DNA from: an uncultured Clostridia bacterium
GTDB lineage: Bacteria > Bacillota > Clostridia > Christensenellales > Aristaeellaceae
NCBI GenBank assembly: GCA_946407745.1
Contig: CAMJPQ010000001.1
Span: forward strand, 1 to 64,000
Length of the DNA: 64,000 bases
Direction: 5' to 3'
In this document: positions 9,142 through 18,151 of the stretch, piece by piece
How the letters are laid out: the number at the start of each line of letters is the position of its first letter
How positions within the stretch are numbered: the stretch's first letter is position 1
The notes under the pieces: generated by a model
Told to the model about the DNA's origin: nothing
Databases searched by the model: none
Seen by the model: only the letters and a program-made list of their open reading frames with translations
Program-made: the position numbers and the translations under genes

Positions 9142-10560
9142 TTGCGGCAATTGTATGCGGCGATTGACCTCAAGTCGTTCTATGCCTCTGTGGAATGCGT
9201 GGACCGCGGGCTTGATCCGCTGACCGCGCTTCTTGTTGTCGCAGATGAAAGCCGCACCGAAAAGACCATCTGCCTTGCCGTCTCTCCTGCGCTGAAGCAA
9301 TACGGCCTTCCCGGCCGATGCCGCCTGTTTGATGTGACAGAGAAGGCCAGAGAAGTCCGGGCAAAAACCGGAAAAGAACTCACATACATCGTAGCACCAC
9401 CTCGGATGAAGCGCTACATGGACTGTTCCGCGCAGATTTATAAAAAGGTCTATCTGAAATATTTCTCGCCGGAAGATATACATGTTTACTCCATTGATGA
9501 AGTGTTTGTGAACCTGTCTCCTTATCTGAAGCTGAATAACCTGGATGCGCACGCCTTTGTGCTCCGCCTGATTCGCGAGATACTGGCTGAAACAGGCATA
9601 ACTGCGACGGCGGGAATCGGAACCAACCTTTACCTGGCGAAAGTCGCGATGGACATTGTTGCAAAGCATGTGGAGGCTGACAGGGACGGGGTACGCATTG
9701 CGGAATTGGACGAGATGAGCTACCGCGAAAAGCTGTGGGCCTATCGGCCGCTGACCAGGTTTTGGCGTGTGGGGAACGGGACCGCAAAGCGCCTGGAGAA
9801 AATGGGCATATTCACAATGGGCGACCTTGCGCGGCGCAGCCTTTCAGCCCCTGATTCCCTGTTCAAGGAATTCGGAATTGATGCGGAATTGCTGATCGAT
9901 CATGCTTGGGGCGAGGAAAGCTGCACGATTGCCGATATCAAGGCATTCCCGCCGAGGCGCTCTTCCGTATCGGCGGGGCAGGTCCTGCCTGGACCCTACC
10001 CCTTCGAACAGGCGAAAACAGCATTGCGGGAAATGGCTGACGGTCTTTCCCTAGAGCTTGTGAAGAGAGGGCTGCTCGCGGATGCTGTCATGCTGACGGC
10101 GGTGTATGAAAAAACGGACGAAACAAAAAAAGACGCCATTGAGCGTTATGGGTCGATCATTCCCAGACCGGTCAATGGTGCGCTCCCGCTGGTGGATGCC
10201 GCTGGGGAACGCCTTTTTACTTCTTCTTCGACAGTGCTGATGGATGCTGCGGCGCAACTGTTTGAGGAAACAGTTAATCCGGAGCATCCTGTCCGCCGCC
10301 TCTATCTCGTGTTTGAGGCCGATACAAAGGACACTGCGCTCAGGCGGGAAAAGCAGCTGGATATGTTCAGTGACGCGGACGCAGAAGCGCGATCGCTTGC
10401 CGAAAGAGAAAGAGAAGAAACAATACAGAAGGCACTGCTTCAAATCAAAGGCCGATTTGGACAGAATGCCATATTGCGCGGAATGAATTATCAGGAGGGA
10501 GCGACCGCCAGAGAACGCAATGCGCAGATCGGCGGGCACGCCGCGGGTGAAAAGCTTTAA
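9142..10560 (+). CDS. Y-family DNA polymerase (UmuC/UvrX-like)
   Basis: LYAAIDLKSFYASVECVDRGLDP...YSIDEVFVNLSPYL...TAGIGTNLYLAKVAMDI; TTG start at 9142 behind GGGGAGGTG. Confidence 0.92.
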   Translation: MRQLYAAIDLKSFYASVECVDRGLDPLTALLVVADESRTEKTICLAVSPALKQYGLPGRCRLFDVTEKAREVRAKTGKELTYIVAPPRMKRYMDCSAQIYKKVYLKYFSPEDIHVYSIDEVFVNLSPYLKLNNLDAHAFVLRLIREILAETGITATAGIGTNLYLAKVAMDIVAKHVEADRDGVRIAELDEMSYREKLWAYRPLTRFWRVGNGTAKRLEKMGIFTMGDLARRSLSAPDSLFKEFGIDAELLIDHAWGEESCTIADIKAFPPRRSSVSAGQVLPGPYPFEQAKTALREMADGLSLELVKRGLLADAVMLTAVYEKTDETKKDAIERYGSIIPRPVNGALPLVDAAGERLFTSSSTVLMDAAAQLFEETVNPEHPVRRLYLVFEADTKDTALRREKQLDMFSDADAEARSLAEREREETIQKALLQIKGRFGQNAILRGMNYQEGATARERNAQIGGHAAGEKL

Positions 10561-11019
10561 ATGAGTGATTACAATGACATACTGCATTTGGCGAAACCTG
10601 TTCTGGCTGGCCGGAAGCCGATGCCGCGCGGGCAAAGAGCCAAGCAGTTTATGCCGTTTGCTGCGCTGAACGGCTTTGAAGATCAGATTGATGAGGTGTC
10701 TGTTGTCTGGCAGAAGCGCAGAGAAACAGCACAGGAAGAGAAAGAGGAGCTCAACAGGCAGCTGCTTGAAGTACAAAGGCGGCTGAACGATGGGACTGCA
10801 CCGTGCGTGACAGCAGAGGTTTTCATTCCCCGTGGAGAGGACGGCCACGGAGAATACAGGCTGATCACCGGGACAGTCAAAAAGCTGCGCCTTGCGGAAA
10901 AAGACATGCTCATAAATAACAGGTATATCCAGTTGGGCCGGATTGATGCCATGTGGCTGGAGGACGATGCAAGTCAGTCACAGGGAGAACCCTACGAAGA
11001 AGTTTATTCCTTGAAGTAA
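10561..11019 (+). CDS. YolD-like family protein
   Basis: RGQRAKQFMPFAALNGFEDQI YolD motif; ATG directly abuts polymerase TAA. Confidence 0.9.
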   Translation: MSDYNDILHLAKPVLAGRKPMPRGQRAKQFMPFAALNGFEDQIDEVSVVWQKRRETAQEEKEELNRQLLEVQRRLNDGTAPCVTAEVFIPRGEDGHGEYRLITGTVKKLRLAEKDMLINNRYIQLGRIDAMWLEDDASQSQGEPYEEVYSLK

Positions 11020-11096
11020 GCCCAAACCTGTGCTATACTCCATCATTGAAAGACACAATGGTCCCGTTCAGGGCTACAGGAGGTGAGAAGCCTTCG

Positions 11097-12491
11097 ATGA
11101 GTGATGACAGCAGCAATGCGATATCCGGCATTCGTGTCAGTCGCATGAATATAGCAATGATTGTGGTAGCGCTGGCAGCCGCTGCCCTCCTGTTTTTATC
11201 GGCGCTGCAATCCATTCAGAGCTATCAGTGGCTGGTGGTGGATACCGAGCACTATCTCACAGCGCTCCAGGCAGCCTCTGATATGAAGGAAGCCAGCGAT
11301 TACCTGACCACACAGGCAAGAATGTTCTCTGTCACAGGTGATCCGCGCTTTGTGACGGCATTTTTCGAGGAAAAGGATGTCAGCAGGCGGCGGGATCGTG
11401 CCATAGAGAAGATCAGGGCAATTTTAGCGGATAAGGAAGCGTTGCTTTATCTCGAACAGGCCATGGCCGCATCAAGAGAGCTGGAGCTGGTGGAGTTTCA
11501 TGCCATGCGGCTGAAGGCTGAGGCGGAGAAATACGACCTTTCAGAGTATCCTGAGAGCATCAGGGCGCTGGAATTGTCCAAAGAAGAGAAAGCTTATACC
11601 GCCGGGCAGCTGCGGCAGGCTTCGGAAAACCTTGTTTACGGTGAGGATTATCAGGCGGCCAAGGAAGAGATCTACCGGAATGTAAACGCGTGTACGCAGA
11701 GCCTGGTTGAGCACACACGAAGGCTTCAGGTGACATCTTCAGAGGAACTGAGCAGCCTTTTGAAGCGACAGGAAGTACTGGCTGTTGTGATGCTCCTGGT
11801 GGTGTTGGCCCTCGTGCTGTGCACTTCCCTGCTGCTCATTAGACCACTGCAGCGCGGCATCCGCTCCATTCGGGAATCGAAGCACATGCCGACAGAAGGG
11901 TGCTATGAGGTGCGTTTTCTGGCGCACAGCTATAATGAAATGTTTGAGCACACCAGGCAGAGGCATAACCAGCTTTCCTACGAAGCCACTCATGATCCGC
12001 TGACCGGTATATATAACCGCAAGGCTTATGAAAAAGCTTATGCAGAGTGCAATCAGACCAATGTAGCGCTGATTGTCGCGGATGTTGATGGCTTCAAAAG
12101 CATCAACGACACCTACGGACACAGCGTGGGCGACAGGGTGCTGAAGCGTGTGGCGGAGCTGCTGACAAAAAGCTTCCGCTCGGAGGACTATGTGTGCCGC
12201 ATCGGCGGTGACGAGTTTGCGGTGCTGATGATGCATGCAAACTCATCACTGGCAGAGCTGGTACAGGGCAAACTGATGCGCATAAACGAAAAGCTGCAGA
12301 AGCAGGAGGACGGCCTGCCCAGCTTCAGCCTCAGCGTCGGCATTGCCTTTTCTGACAGAGAGCGTCCGCAGGGAGACCTTTTCCTTGCTGCGGACACAGC
12401 GCTGTACCGCGTTAAAAACTCCGGCCGAGGTCATTGCGCAATCTACAGTGAAAGAGAAGACCAGAGGCACTCTTCTATTCCTCAAGAATAA
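11097..12491 (+). CDS. membrane GGDEF-domain diguanylate cyclase
   Basis: Two TM segments flanking a helical sensor; DPLTGIYNRKAYEKAY...RSEDYVCRIGGDEFAVLM with RxxD I-site five residues before GGDEF. Confidence 0.93.
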   Translation: MSDDSSNAISGIRVSRMNIAMIVVALAAAALLFLSALQSIQSYQWLVVDTEHYLTALQAASDMKEASDYLTTQARMFSVTGDPRFVTAFFEEKDVSRRRDRAIEKIRAILADKEALLYLEQAMAASRELELVEFHAMRLKAEAEKYDLSEYPESIRALELSKEEKAYTAGQLRQASENLVYGEDYQAAKEEIYRNVNACTQSLVEHTRRLQVTSSEELSSLLKRQEVLAVVMLLVVLALVLCTSLLLIRPLQRGIRSIRESKHMPTEGCYEVRFLAHSYNEMFEHTRQRHNQLSYEATHDPLTGIYNRKAYEKAYAECNQTNVALIVADVDGFKSINDTYGHSVGDRVLKRVAELLTKSFRSEDYVCRIGGDEFAVLMMHANSSLAELVQGKLMRINEKLQKQEDGLPSFSLSVGIAFSDRERPQGDLFLAADTALYRVKNSGRGHCAIYSEREDQRHSSIPQE

Positions 12492-12562
12492 CAATTGCTT
12501 TTCAGTCTTTCGAAGCATCTGCGGACGCTATCAGGGCTGCGCTATACGACGGGGAGGATACT

Positions 12563-12910
12563 ATGCTGACAGTTCAAAAACTCAGCCAGTGGGGAGCACA
12601 CACTGAGGAGGGCGTCGCCCGCTGCATGAACAATGAAACCTTCTATCTGATGCTTGTGAAGAAGATGCAGCAGGACGCCTCTATGCAAAAGCTGAAGGAG
12701 GCATTGGCGCGTGATGACCTGGATACGGCCTTTGAGGCTGCGCACGCGCTGAAGGGGGTACTCGCGAATCTGGCCCTCACACCGGCGTTGGAACCGGTTT
12801 CAGAACTGACAGAGCTGCTGCGGGCGCGAACGCAGGCGGATTATTCAGAACTCACATTGCGTGCGGAAGCAGCCATGCGGCAGCTCCAGGAGATGATCAA
12901 TGAAGCATAG
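12563..12910 (+). CDS. HPt (histidine phosphotransfer) domain protein
   Basis: DTAFEAAHALKGVLANLAL HPt signature; 115 aa. Confidence 0.82.
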   Translation: MLTVQKLSQWGAHTEEGVARCMNNETFYLMLVKKMQQDASMQKLKEALARDDLDTAFEAAHALKGVLANLALTPALEPVSELTELLRARTQADYSELTLRAEAAMRQLQEMINEA

Positions 12911-12965
12911 CACTCTCGCTGAGCGCCTGAATAGAAAGCGGACGGCAGCAAAGGGGGAATGCGGA

Positions 12966-13790
12966 ATGAGAAAACAGCGCAGGGGTGCGATACTGCTGCT
13001 GTTTTTGGTGCTGGGTTTGCTGCTTTGCCTGACGCCGGAAGCCTTTGCTGACAGCAAATCAGCCAAATGGCCGAAGGCAGGCAGTGCGGACAAGAAAAAC
13101 GGTAAACTGCAAATTGATGCCACAGGAACTGCGAACGGCTATTTTTTTGCTTCAGTCAAGTCGAAGACAAATAAAAAAGTAAAGCTCCGCGTGGTCAAGG
13201 ACGGCCAGACGCTGACATATGACCTGAACGGAAACGGTGAATTTGAACTGTTCCCTCTGCAGCTGGGCGACGGCAAATACGAAGTATCGCTGTACATCAA
13301 TGTTTCCGGCAAAAAATACGCCACAGAGGGCTCTGTGTCGCTGAATGTGAAGCTGAAGAACAAGCATGCGCCGTTCCTTGTGCCGAACCAATATGTCAAT
13401 TACACAAAAAAGTCCGAATGCGTGCTGTATTCAGACACACTTTGTGCCGAACAGGACGAAAAGAAAGCATATGAACTGGTGTGCAATTTCATGTCAACCT
13501 CCTTTGTGTATGACTATATCAAAGCGTTGAACATCAAAGCAGGCACACTGCCGGATATAGACGGCAGCTATAAAAAGCATATGGGTGTCTGTCAGGATCT
13601 GTCCGCCATCATGGTGGCAATGCTCAGGACACAGGGCATCCCTTCAAAACTGATCATCGGCTACGCGGACAGGCAGTATCACGCCTGGGTAATGACGTAT
13701 ATCGGCAAGGAAGAGGTGTTCTTCGACCCGACAGCGGCACTCAGCGCCATCAACCCTGTCAAAAAGTATTCCATGGAGAGATACTACTGA
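12966..13790 (+). CDS. secreted transglutaminase-like domain protein
   Basis: Signal peptide; GVCQDLSAIMVAMLRTQGIPSKLIIGYADRQYHAWVMTYIGKEEVFFDPTAA Cys-His-Asp core. Confidence 0.87.
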   Translation: MRKQRRGAILLLFLVLGLLLCLTPEAFADSKSAKWPKAGSADKKNGKLQIDATGTANGYFFASVKSKTNKKVKLRVVKDGQTLTYDLNGNGEFELFPLQLGDGKYEVSLYINVSGKKYATEGSVSLNVKLKNKHAPFLVPNQYVNYTKKSECVLYSDTLCAEQDEKKAYELVCNFMSTSFVYDYIKALNIKAGTLPDIDGSYKKHMGVCQDLSAIMVAMLRTQGIPSKLIIGYADRQYHAWVMTYIGKEEVFFDPTAALSAINPVKKYSMERYY

Positions 13791-13826
13791 GACTGTTCGA
13801 CTAATGAAACTGGAGGACGGGATATC

Positions 13827-14873
13827 ATGAGCAAAAGGAAGACGGGAATCTCTGCTGCGGAGCTGAGCACCTTCTGCGGCCAGGTAGCGCTGATTGTGGA
13901 GGCTGGCCTGCCGCTGTATGACGGCATGGAAACGCTGGCCGGGGCTGATCGCCACTCGGAGAATGCAGACATGTATCAGGCAGCGAGCCGCGGGGTGAAT
14001 GAAAAGGGCAACCTGTATGACGCGCTGAAGGATGATCCGCGCTGGCCTTCCTATCTGGTCGAAATGGTAGGCATCGGTGAGCGGTCCGGGCAGCTGGACA
14101 GGGTAATGCGCGGACTGGAGAACTATTATGCAAGAGAAGACCGTATCCGCTCTTCAGTGGTCGGTGCGGTGACCTATCCGCTGGTGCTCGGGGTCCTGCT
14201 GGTGCTGATCGTGCTGATCCTGCTGTGGAAGGTACTGCCGGTGTTCCAGCGCGTTCTCAATTCAATGGGCGTTGGCATGAACGAAACCGGGGCTGCCATG
14301 ATGCGCCTGGGCTCGGTGGTGGGCTGGATCGTGCTGGCTGCCGTGGCGGTGCTTGTTATTGCCGTGCTGGTATTTGCGGTGCTGAGCCGAACTGGTAAGC
14401 GTGAGCAGGTGCTTGGTTTCCTGCGGAAGGTCTTTCCGTCGATCAGCAGTCTGGATAAAAAGCTCTCCGCGTCCCGCGTTTCTTCTGTTCTGAGCATGAT
14501 GCTCTCCTCCGGCTTCCCCACTGGAGAGGCGCTGGAGATGACGGGAAAAGTGATGTCGGACAGGAGCGCTGCCGCAAAAGTGCAGCGCATCAGTGAAGGG
14601 CTGGAGGAAGGAAAAGCCTTCGCAGATGCGGTTGCGGATACACAGCTGTTTGACGAGCTGCACAACCGGATGATTAAGATGGGCTCCGCAACAGGTCACG
14701 AGGACCAGGTGCTCGGCAAGCTGAGCGAACTGTATGAAGAACAGGTGGAGAGCGATATCACACGCCTCGTGGGCATTATCGAGCCGACACTGGTTGCGCT
14801 GCTGTCAGTGGTCATTGGCGCGGTGCTGCTGTCTGTGATGCTGCCGATGGCAGGAATACTCACCAGCCTGTAA
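13827..14873 (+). CDS. type II secretion/type IV pilus inner-membrane platform protein (PilC/GspF family)
   Basis: ELSTFCGQVALIVEAGLPLYDGMETLA...LVEMVGIGERSGQLDRVMRGLENYY T2SSF domain. Confidence 0.92.
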   Translation: MSKRKTGISAAELSTFCGQVALIVEAGLPLYDGMETLAGADRHSENADMYQAASRGVNEKGNLYDALKDDPRWPSYLVEMVGIGERSGQLDRVMRGLENYYAREDRIRSSVVGAVTYPLVLGVLLVLIVLILLWKVLPVFQRVLNSMGVGMNETGAAMMRLGSVVGWIVLAAVAVLVIAVLVFAVLSRTGKREQVLGFLRKVFPSISSLDKKLSASRVSSVLSMMLSSGFPTGEALEMTGKVMSDRSAAAKVQRISEGLEEGKAFADAVADTQLFDELHNRMIKMGSATGHEDQVLGKLSELYEEQVESDITRLVGIIEPTLVALLSVVIGAVLLSVMLPMAGILTSL

Positions 14874-14888
14874 GTCAGGAGGCGCCAT

Positions 14889-15194
14889 ATGAGCAGAAGT
14901 GATTTCTTCAAGCTCGCCATCGTTGCCTGTGTATTGGTGCTGGCGGTTGTCCTTGTTGGGCGCATTGACCGTGCGCATTCCACGGCTGAGGCGGATATCG
15001 TCCGCGACGCGATCCGTAATGCCGCGGTGACGTGCTATGCAGTGGAAGGCGCCTACCCGGACAGCGTTGATTATTTGCGGGATCACTATCAACTGGCGTA
15101 CGATGAGAGCCGATACTTTGTGACCTATGAAGCATTTGCATCAAACCGCATACCGGATATTTACGTGACGGAGAGGGGGCAGGTGCTGCCATGA
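14889..15194 (+). CDS. small pilin-like membrane protein
   Basis: single N-terminal TM; AIRNAAVTCYAVEGAYPDSVDYLRDHYQL resembles pilin segment AxxxYxxxxGxYPxxxxxL. Confidence 0.65.
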   Translation: MSRSDFFKLAIVACVLVLAVVLVGRIDRAHSTAEADIVRDAIRNAAVTCYAVEGAYPDSVDYLRDHYQLAYDESRYFVTYEAFASNRIPDIYVTERGQVLP

Positions 15195-15718
15195 AGGAAA
15201 AGGCTCCTACCCATCTCATATCAGGGGTTTTCGTGTTTCTTCTGCTGGGTGTTTTTGCTGTGCTCTCAACAGTGATGGTGCTGCTGGGGGCAAGAGCCTA
15301 CCGCGGCACCGTGGAACGGAACAGCACACACAACACGGCGCGCATCTGCTCCTCTTACCTGCGCTCCATTGTCCGCGCGGACGATGAAACAGGCTCGCTG
15401 CGGATCGAACGCGTGGATGCGCTGATCACAAACGAGGATGACAGTGAACAGCAGGTACAGGTTGATACCATCGCGCTGTACAATGCCTATGATGATGAAG
15501 CCTATGTCACCCGGATTTACATTTGGGATGGGTATCTGCGCGAATGGTTTACAGAAGCGTCAGAACCTTTCTACGCCGATGCGGGTGAAGTGGTCTGCGC
15601 AGCTGAAGAAATGAAAGCTTCGATACAGGATGGGCTGCTGACAGTTGAGGTGCGCTCCGGCGGAGAAACTGTCGAAACAAACGTGGCGCTGTACGCTGGT
15701 GGAGAGGTGGACACATGA
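15191..15718 (+). CDS. DUF4860-like membrane protein of pilus cluster
   Basis: N-terminal TM then RAYRGTVERNSTHNTARICSSYLRSIVRADDETGSLRI; overlaps upstream ORF by 4 nt. Confidence 0.72.
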   Translation: MKEKAPTHLISGVFVFLLLGVFAVLSTVMVLLGARAYRGTVERNSTHNTARICSSYLRSIVRADDETGSLRIERVDALITNEDDSEQQVQVDTIALYNAYDDEAYVTRIYIWDGYLREWFTEASEPFYADAGEVVCAAEEMKASIQDGLLTVEVRSGGETVETNVALYAGGEVDT

Positions 15719-16110
15719 GATCAAATCATCACAGCAATGCGCTCCTCGTTGAACTGCTGATAGTGGTGCTGTTCTTTATGCTTGCTGCTTCTGTTCTGCT
15801 GCAGGTATTTGCGGCAGCCAGGCTTCAGAGTGACAGGGCCGCAAAGCTTGCAGAAGCGGCCAACTGGGCGCAGAACGTGGCGGACCGGCTCTATGCAGCA
15901 GATAATCCGGACGAGGCTCTCACCACTCTCGGCTTTGCCGCGAATGGAGAAAGCTGGGTTTACAGTGGAGAGCGTTTCAGCGCAATACTGACACAGAACA
16001 CTGAAACAGGGGCCGCAGGGCAGCTTAGGCAGGGGGATTTGACTGTCACGGACGGAGAAGAGACGCTGATCAGCTTGCCGTGCGCCAGATATGAGGAGGT
16101 GCGGCAATGA
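15715..16110 (+). CDS. pseudopilin-like protein
   Basis: N-terminal LLVELLIVVLFFMLAASVLLQVFAAAR (E5-like helix); overlaps upstream gene by 4 nt. Confidence 0.72.
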   Translation: MRSNHHSNALLVELLIVVLFFMLAASVLLQVFAAARLQSDRAAKLAEAANWAQNVADRLYAADNPDEALTTLGFAANGESWVYSGERFSAILTQNTETGAAGQLRQGDLTVTDGEETLISLPCARYEEVRQ

Positions 16111-16544
16111 AAAAGAAAAGCAGCATCAGTCTGGGTCCGGGCGCATCCTCGTTGATCCTCATTTTTGTGGTACTCAGCTTGTCTGTATTGGCGATGCTCT
16201 CACTGCTGGCCAGCAGCAATGACCTGAGACTGTCGAGACGGTCAGTGCAGGTGATTGAATCAGTATACAGCCTGCAGGCTAAGGCGGAAGAGCGCCGCGC
16301 AGAAATTGACGGGATACTGGCAGAATGTGCGGAAGGCGCAGTCAATCAGGAAGAGTATCTTCGGGCTGTGGCACAGCGCCTGCCGGACGAGATCGAACTG
16401 GATGAAGAAACACTGAACTGGGTGGAAACCGACGGCGCGCGGGAGTTGGACTGTGCCCTGACCATGCAGCCGCTGGGAGAAATGACACGCACGCTGTGGC
16501 TGCGGCACAATCTTTATGCACAGACGGAGGAAACATGGAACTGA
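16107..16544 (+). CDS. minor pseudopilin-like membrane protein
   Basis: GPGASSLILIFVVLSLSVLAMLSLLASSND N-terminal helix; embedded in pilus operon with 4-nt overlap. Confidence 0.62.
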   Translation: MKKKSSISLGPGASSLILIFVVLSLSVLAMLSLLASSNDLRLSRRSVQVIESVYSLQAKAEERRAEIDGILAECAEGAVNQEEYLRAVAQRLPDEIELDEETLNWVETDGARELDCALTMQPLGEMTRTLWLRHNLYAQTEETWN

Positions 16545-17587
16545 CAGAATACCTTCGCAAGGCTGTCGACCTGGGCGGATCAGACATCTTCATTATTCCG
16601 GGCGCCGGCCTGTCTGTCAAGGTCAACAGCACCATGCAGAAACTGACAGAGACAAGGCTCTCCCCCAAAGATACAGAGGAGCTTGTGCGTGCCATGTATG
16701 AGCTGGCGCACAGAGATTTCGACATCCTGACCGCGGAGGGAGATGATGACTTCTCTTTCGCCATACAGGAAGTCAGCCGTTTCCGCTGCAACGCCTATAA
16801 GCAGCGCGGAACGATAGCGTGTATCTGCCGTATTGTCAACTTTGATCTGCCTGACCCTGAAAAAATGCACATCCCGCAGGCTGTGCTGGCGCTGAGCCGC
16901 CTGCGCAGCGGCATGGTGCTGGTAACCGGACCGGCTGGCAGCGGAAAAAGCACAACGCTGGCCTGCGTGGTGGACAGAATCAATCAGGAACGGCACGCGC
17001 ACATCGTCACCATAGAGGATCCCATAGAGTATCTGCATCAGCATAAGCTCAGCCTGGTTTCTCAGCGGGAAGTGCCGAATGACGCGGCAACCTTTGCCCG
17101 TGCCCTGCGCGCCGCGCTGCGGCAGGCGCCGGATGTGGTGATGCTGGGCGAGATGCGCGATCTGGATACGATACGCACAGCGATCACTGCTGCAGAAACG
17201 GGGCACTTGCTGCTCTCCTCACTGCATACCATTGGCGCGGCGAAAACAGTGGACCGTGTAATTGATACCTTCCCTGCCGAGCAGCAGGCACAGATCAGGA
17301 TACAGCTGTCCATGGTGCTGAAGGCGGTCGTTTCGCAGCACCTTGTGCCCACGGTGGACGGAGCGCGAATTCCGGTGTTTGAACTGATGACAGTCAATCC
17401 GGCAATTCAGAATATGATTCGTGACGGGCGCACACACCAGATCGACAACGTGATTTTTGGCGGCAGTGACAAGACGATGATCTCAATGGATGCCGAACTG
17501 ATGCGACTGGTACGGGAGAAGCGCATCACGCGGGAAACAGCGCTGTTGTATGCGGCCAACCCCGAGGTGCTGGCGAAGAGAATTTGA
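16535..17587 (+). CDS. PilT-family type IV pilus retraction ATPase
   Basis: GPAGSGKSTTLA Walker A; EDPIEYLH; VMLGEMRD; LSSLHT; PAIQNMIRDGRTHQI matches the PilT AIRNLIRE motif. Confidence 0.93.
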   Translation: MELTEYLRKAVDLGGSDIFIIPGAGLSVKVNSTMQKLTETRLSPKDTEELVRAMYELAHRDFDILTAEGDDDFSFAIQEVSRFRCNAYKQRGTIACICRIVNFDLPDPEKMHIPQAVLALSRLRSGMVLVTGPAGSGKSTTLACVVDRINQERHAHIVTIEDPIEYLHQHKLSLVSQREVPNDAATFARALRAALRQAPDVVMLGEMRDLDTIRTAITAAETGHLLLSSLHTIGAAKTVDRVIDTFPAEQQAQIRIQLSMVLKAVVSQHLVPTVDGARIPVFELMTVNPAIQNMIRDGRTHQIDNVIFGGSDKTMISMDAELMRLVREKRITRETALLYAANPEVLAKRI

Positions 17588-17638
17588 GCTGTGCCGGCGG
17601 GCATGGACGGATTGTGATAGCAGGCCACTATATTTTGA

Positions 17639-17680
17639 GCCGGGTGCTGCGGGATGGAGCCTGCAGCCGCCTGGCTTTTC
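17639..17680 (+). terminator. terminator of pilus operon
   Basis: GCCGGG-t-GCTGC-loop-GCAGC-cg-CCTGGC followed by TTTTC, 50 nt after pilT. Confidence 0.65.
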
Positions 17681-17869
17681 TCCTGCTGGTTCCCCATGAC
17701 TTTTGCGTGCATCCGCGTGTCGCGATAGTGTGAAAAGTCGTGAAGCACTCCGGTGAAGCCTGGTACTCACTGCACCCGGGCAGTTTATAAGGCGGACCCT
17801 GTGACTGATGCACTTCATCTCAGGAATCCTTCCCGCACAACGACGGACGAAGGCTTTTTGCCAAAGGTG

Positions 17870-17898
17870 TTGACAACCCATATCAATCATGCTAAACT
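17870..17898 (+). promoter_or_regulatory. sigma-A-like promoter upstream of lysine riboswitch
   Basis: TTGACA-17 bp-TAAACT. Confidence 0.7.
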
Positions 17899-17908
17899 GC
17901 ACTCACGC

Positions 17909-18078
17909 GAGCAGAGGCGCGTGGCGCATGAGTACCCCGGCTGAGAAGAGCGCTCTTCGGAGAAGCCGGGCAAAAGGGAACCACGCCGAAAGGGAAAATC
18001 TGCGCGGATTCTCCCTTGGGCGGCAGTCAAACAGACTGCCGACTGCGCCGGCAATGTCGGCGGTGTGCTGTGGCGGAA
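17909..18078 (+). ncRNA. lysine riboswitch (L-box)
   Basis: AGAGGCGCG...GAGTACCCCGGCTGAGAAGAGC...GGGCAAAAGGGAACCACGCCGAAAGGG...CTTGGGCGGCAGTC pattern, upstream of asd-dapA-dapB. Confidence 0.9.
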
Positions 18079-18104
18079 AGGGCGGCATCTGTCCCCTGCC
18101 AGAC

Positions 18105-18132
18105 CACAGGCCAACACCTGTGTTTTTCTTTT
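18105..18132 (+). terminator. riboswitch expression-platform terminator
   Basis: CACAGG-CCAACA-CCTGTG followed by TTTTTCTTTT, 20 nt before asd. Confidence 0.8.
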
Positions 18133-18151
18133 ATGAAACGGAGGGCAAACC

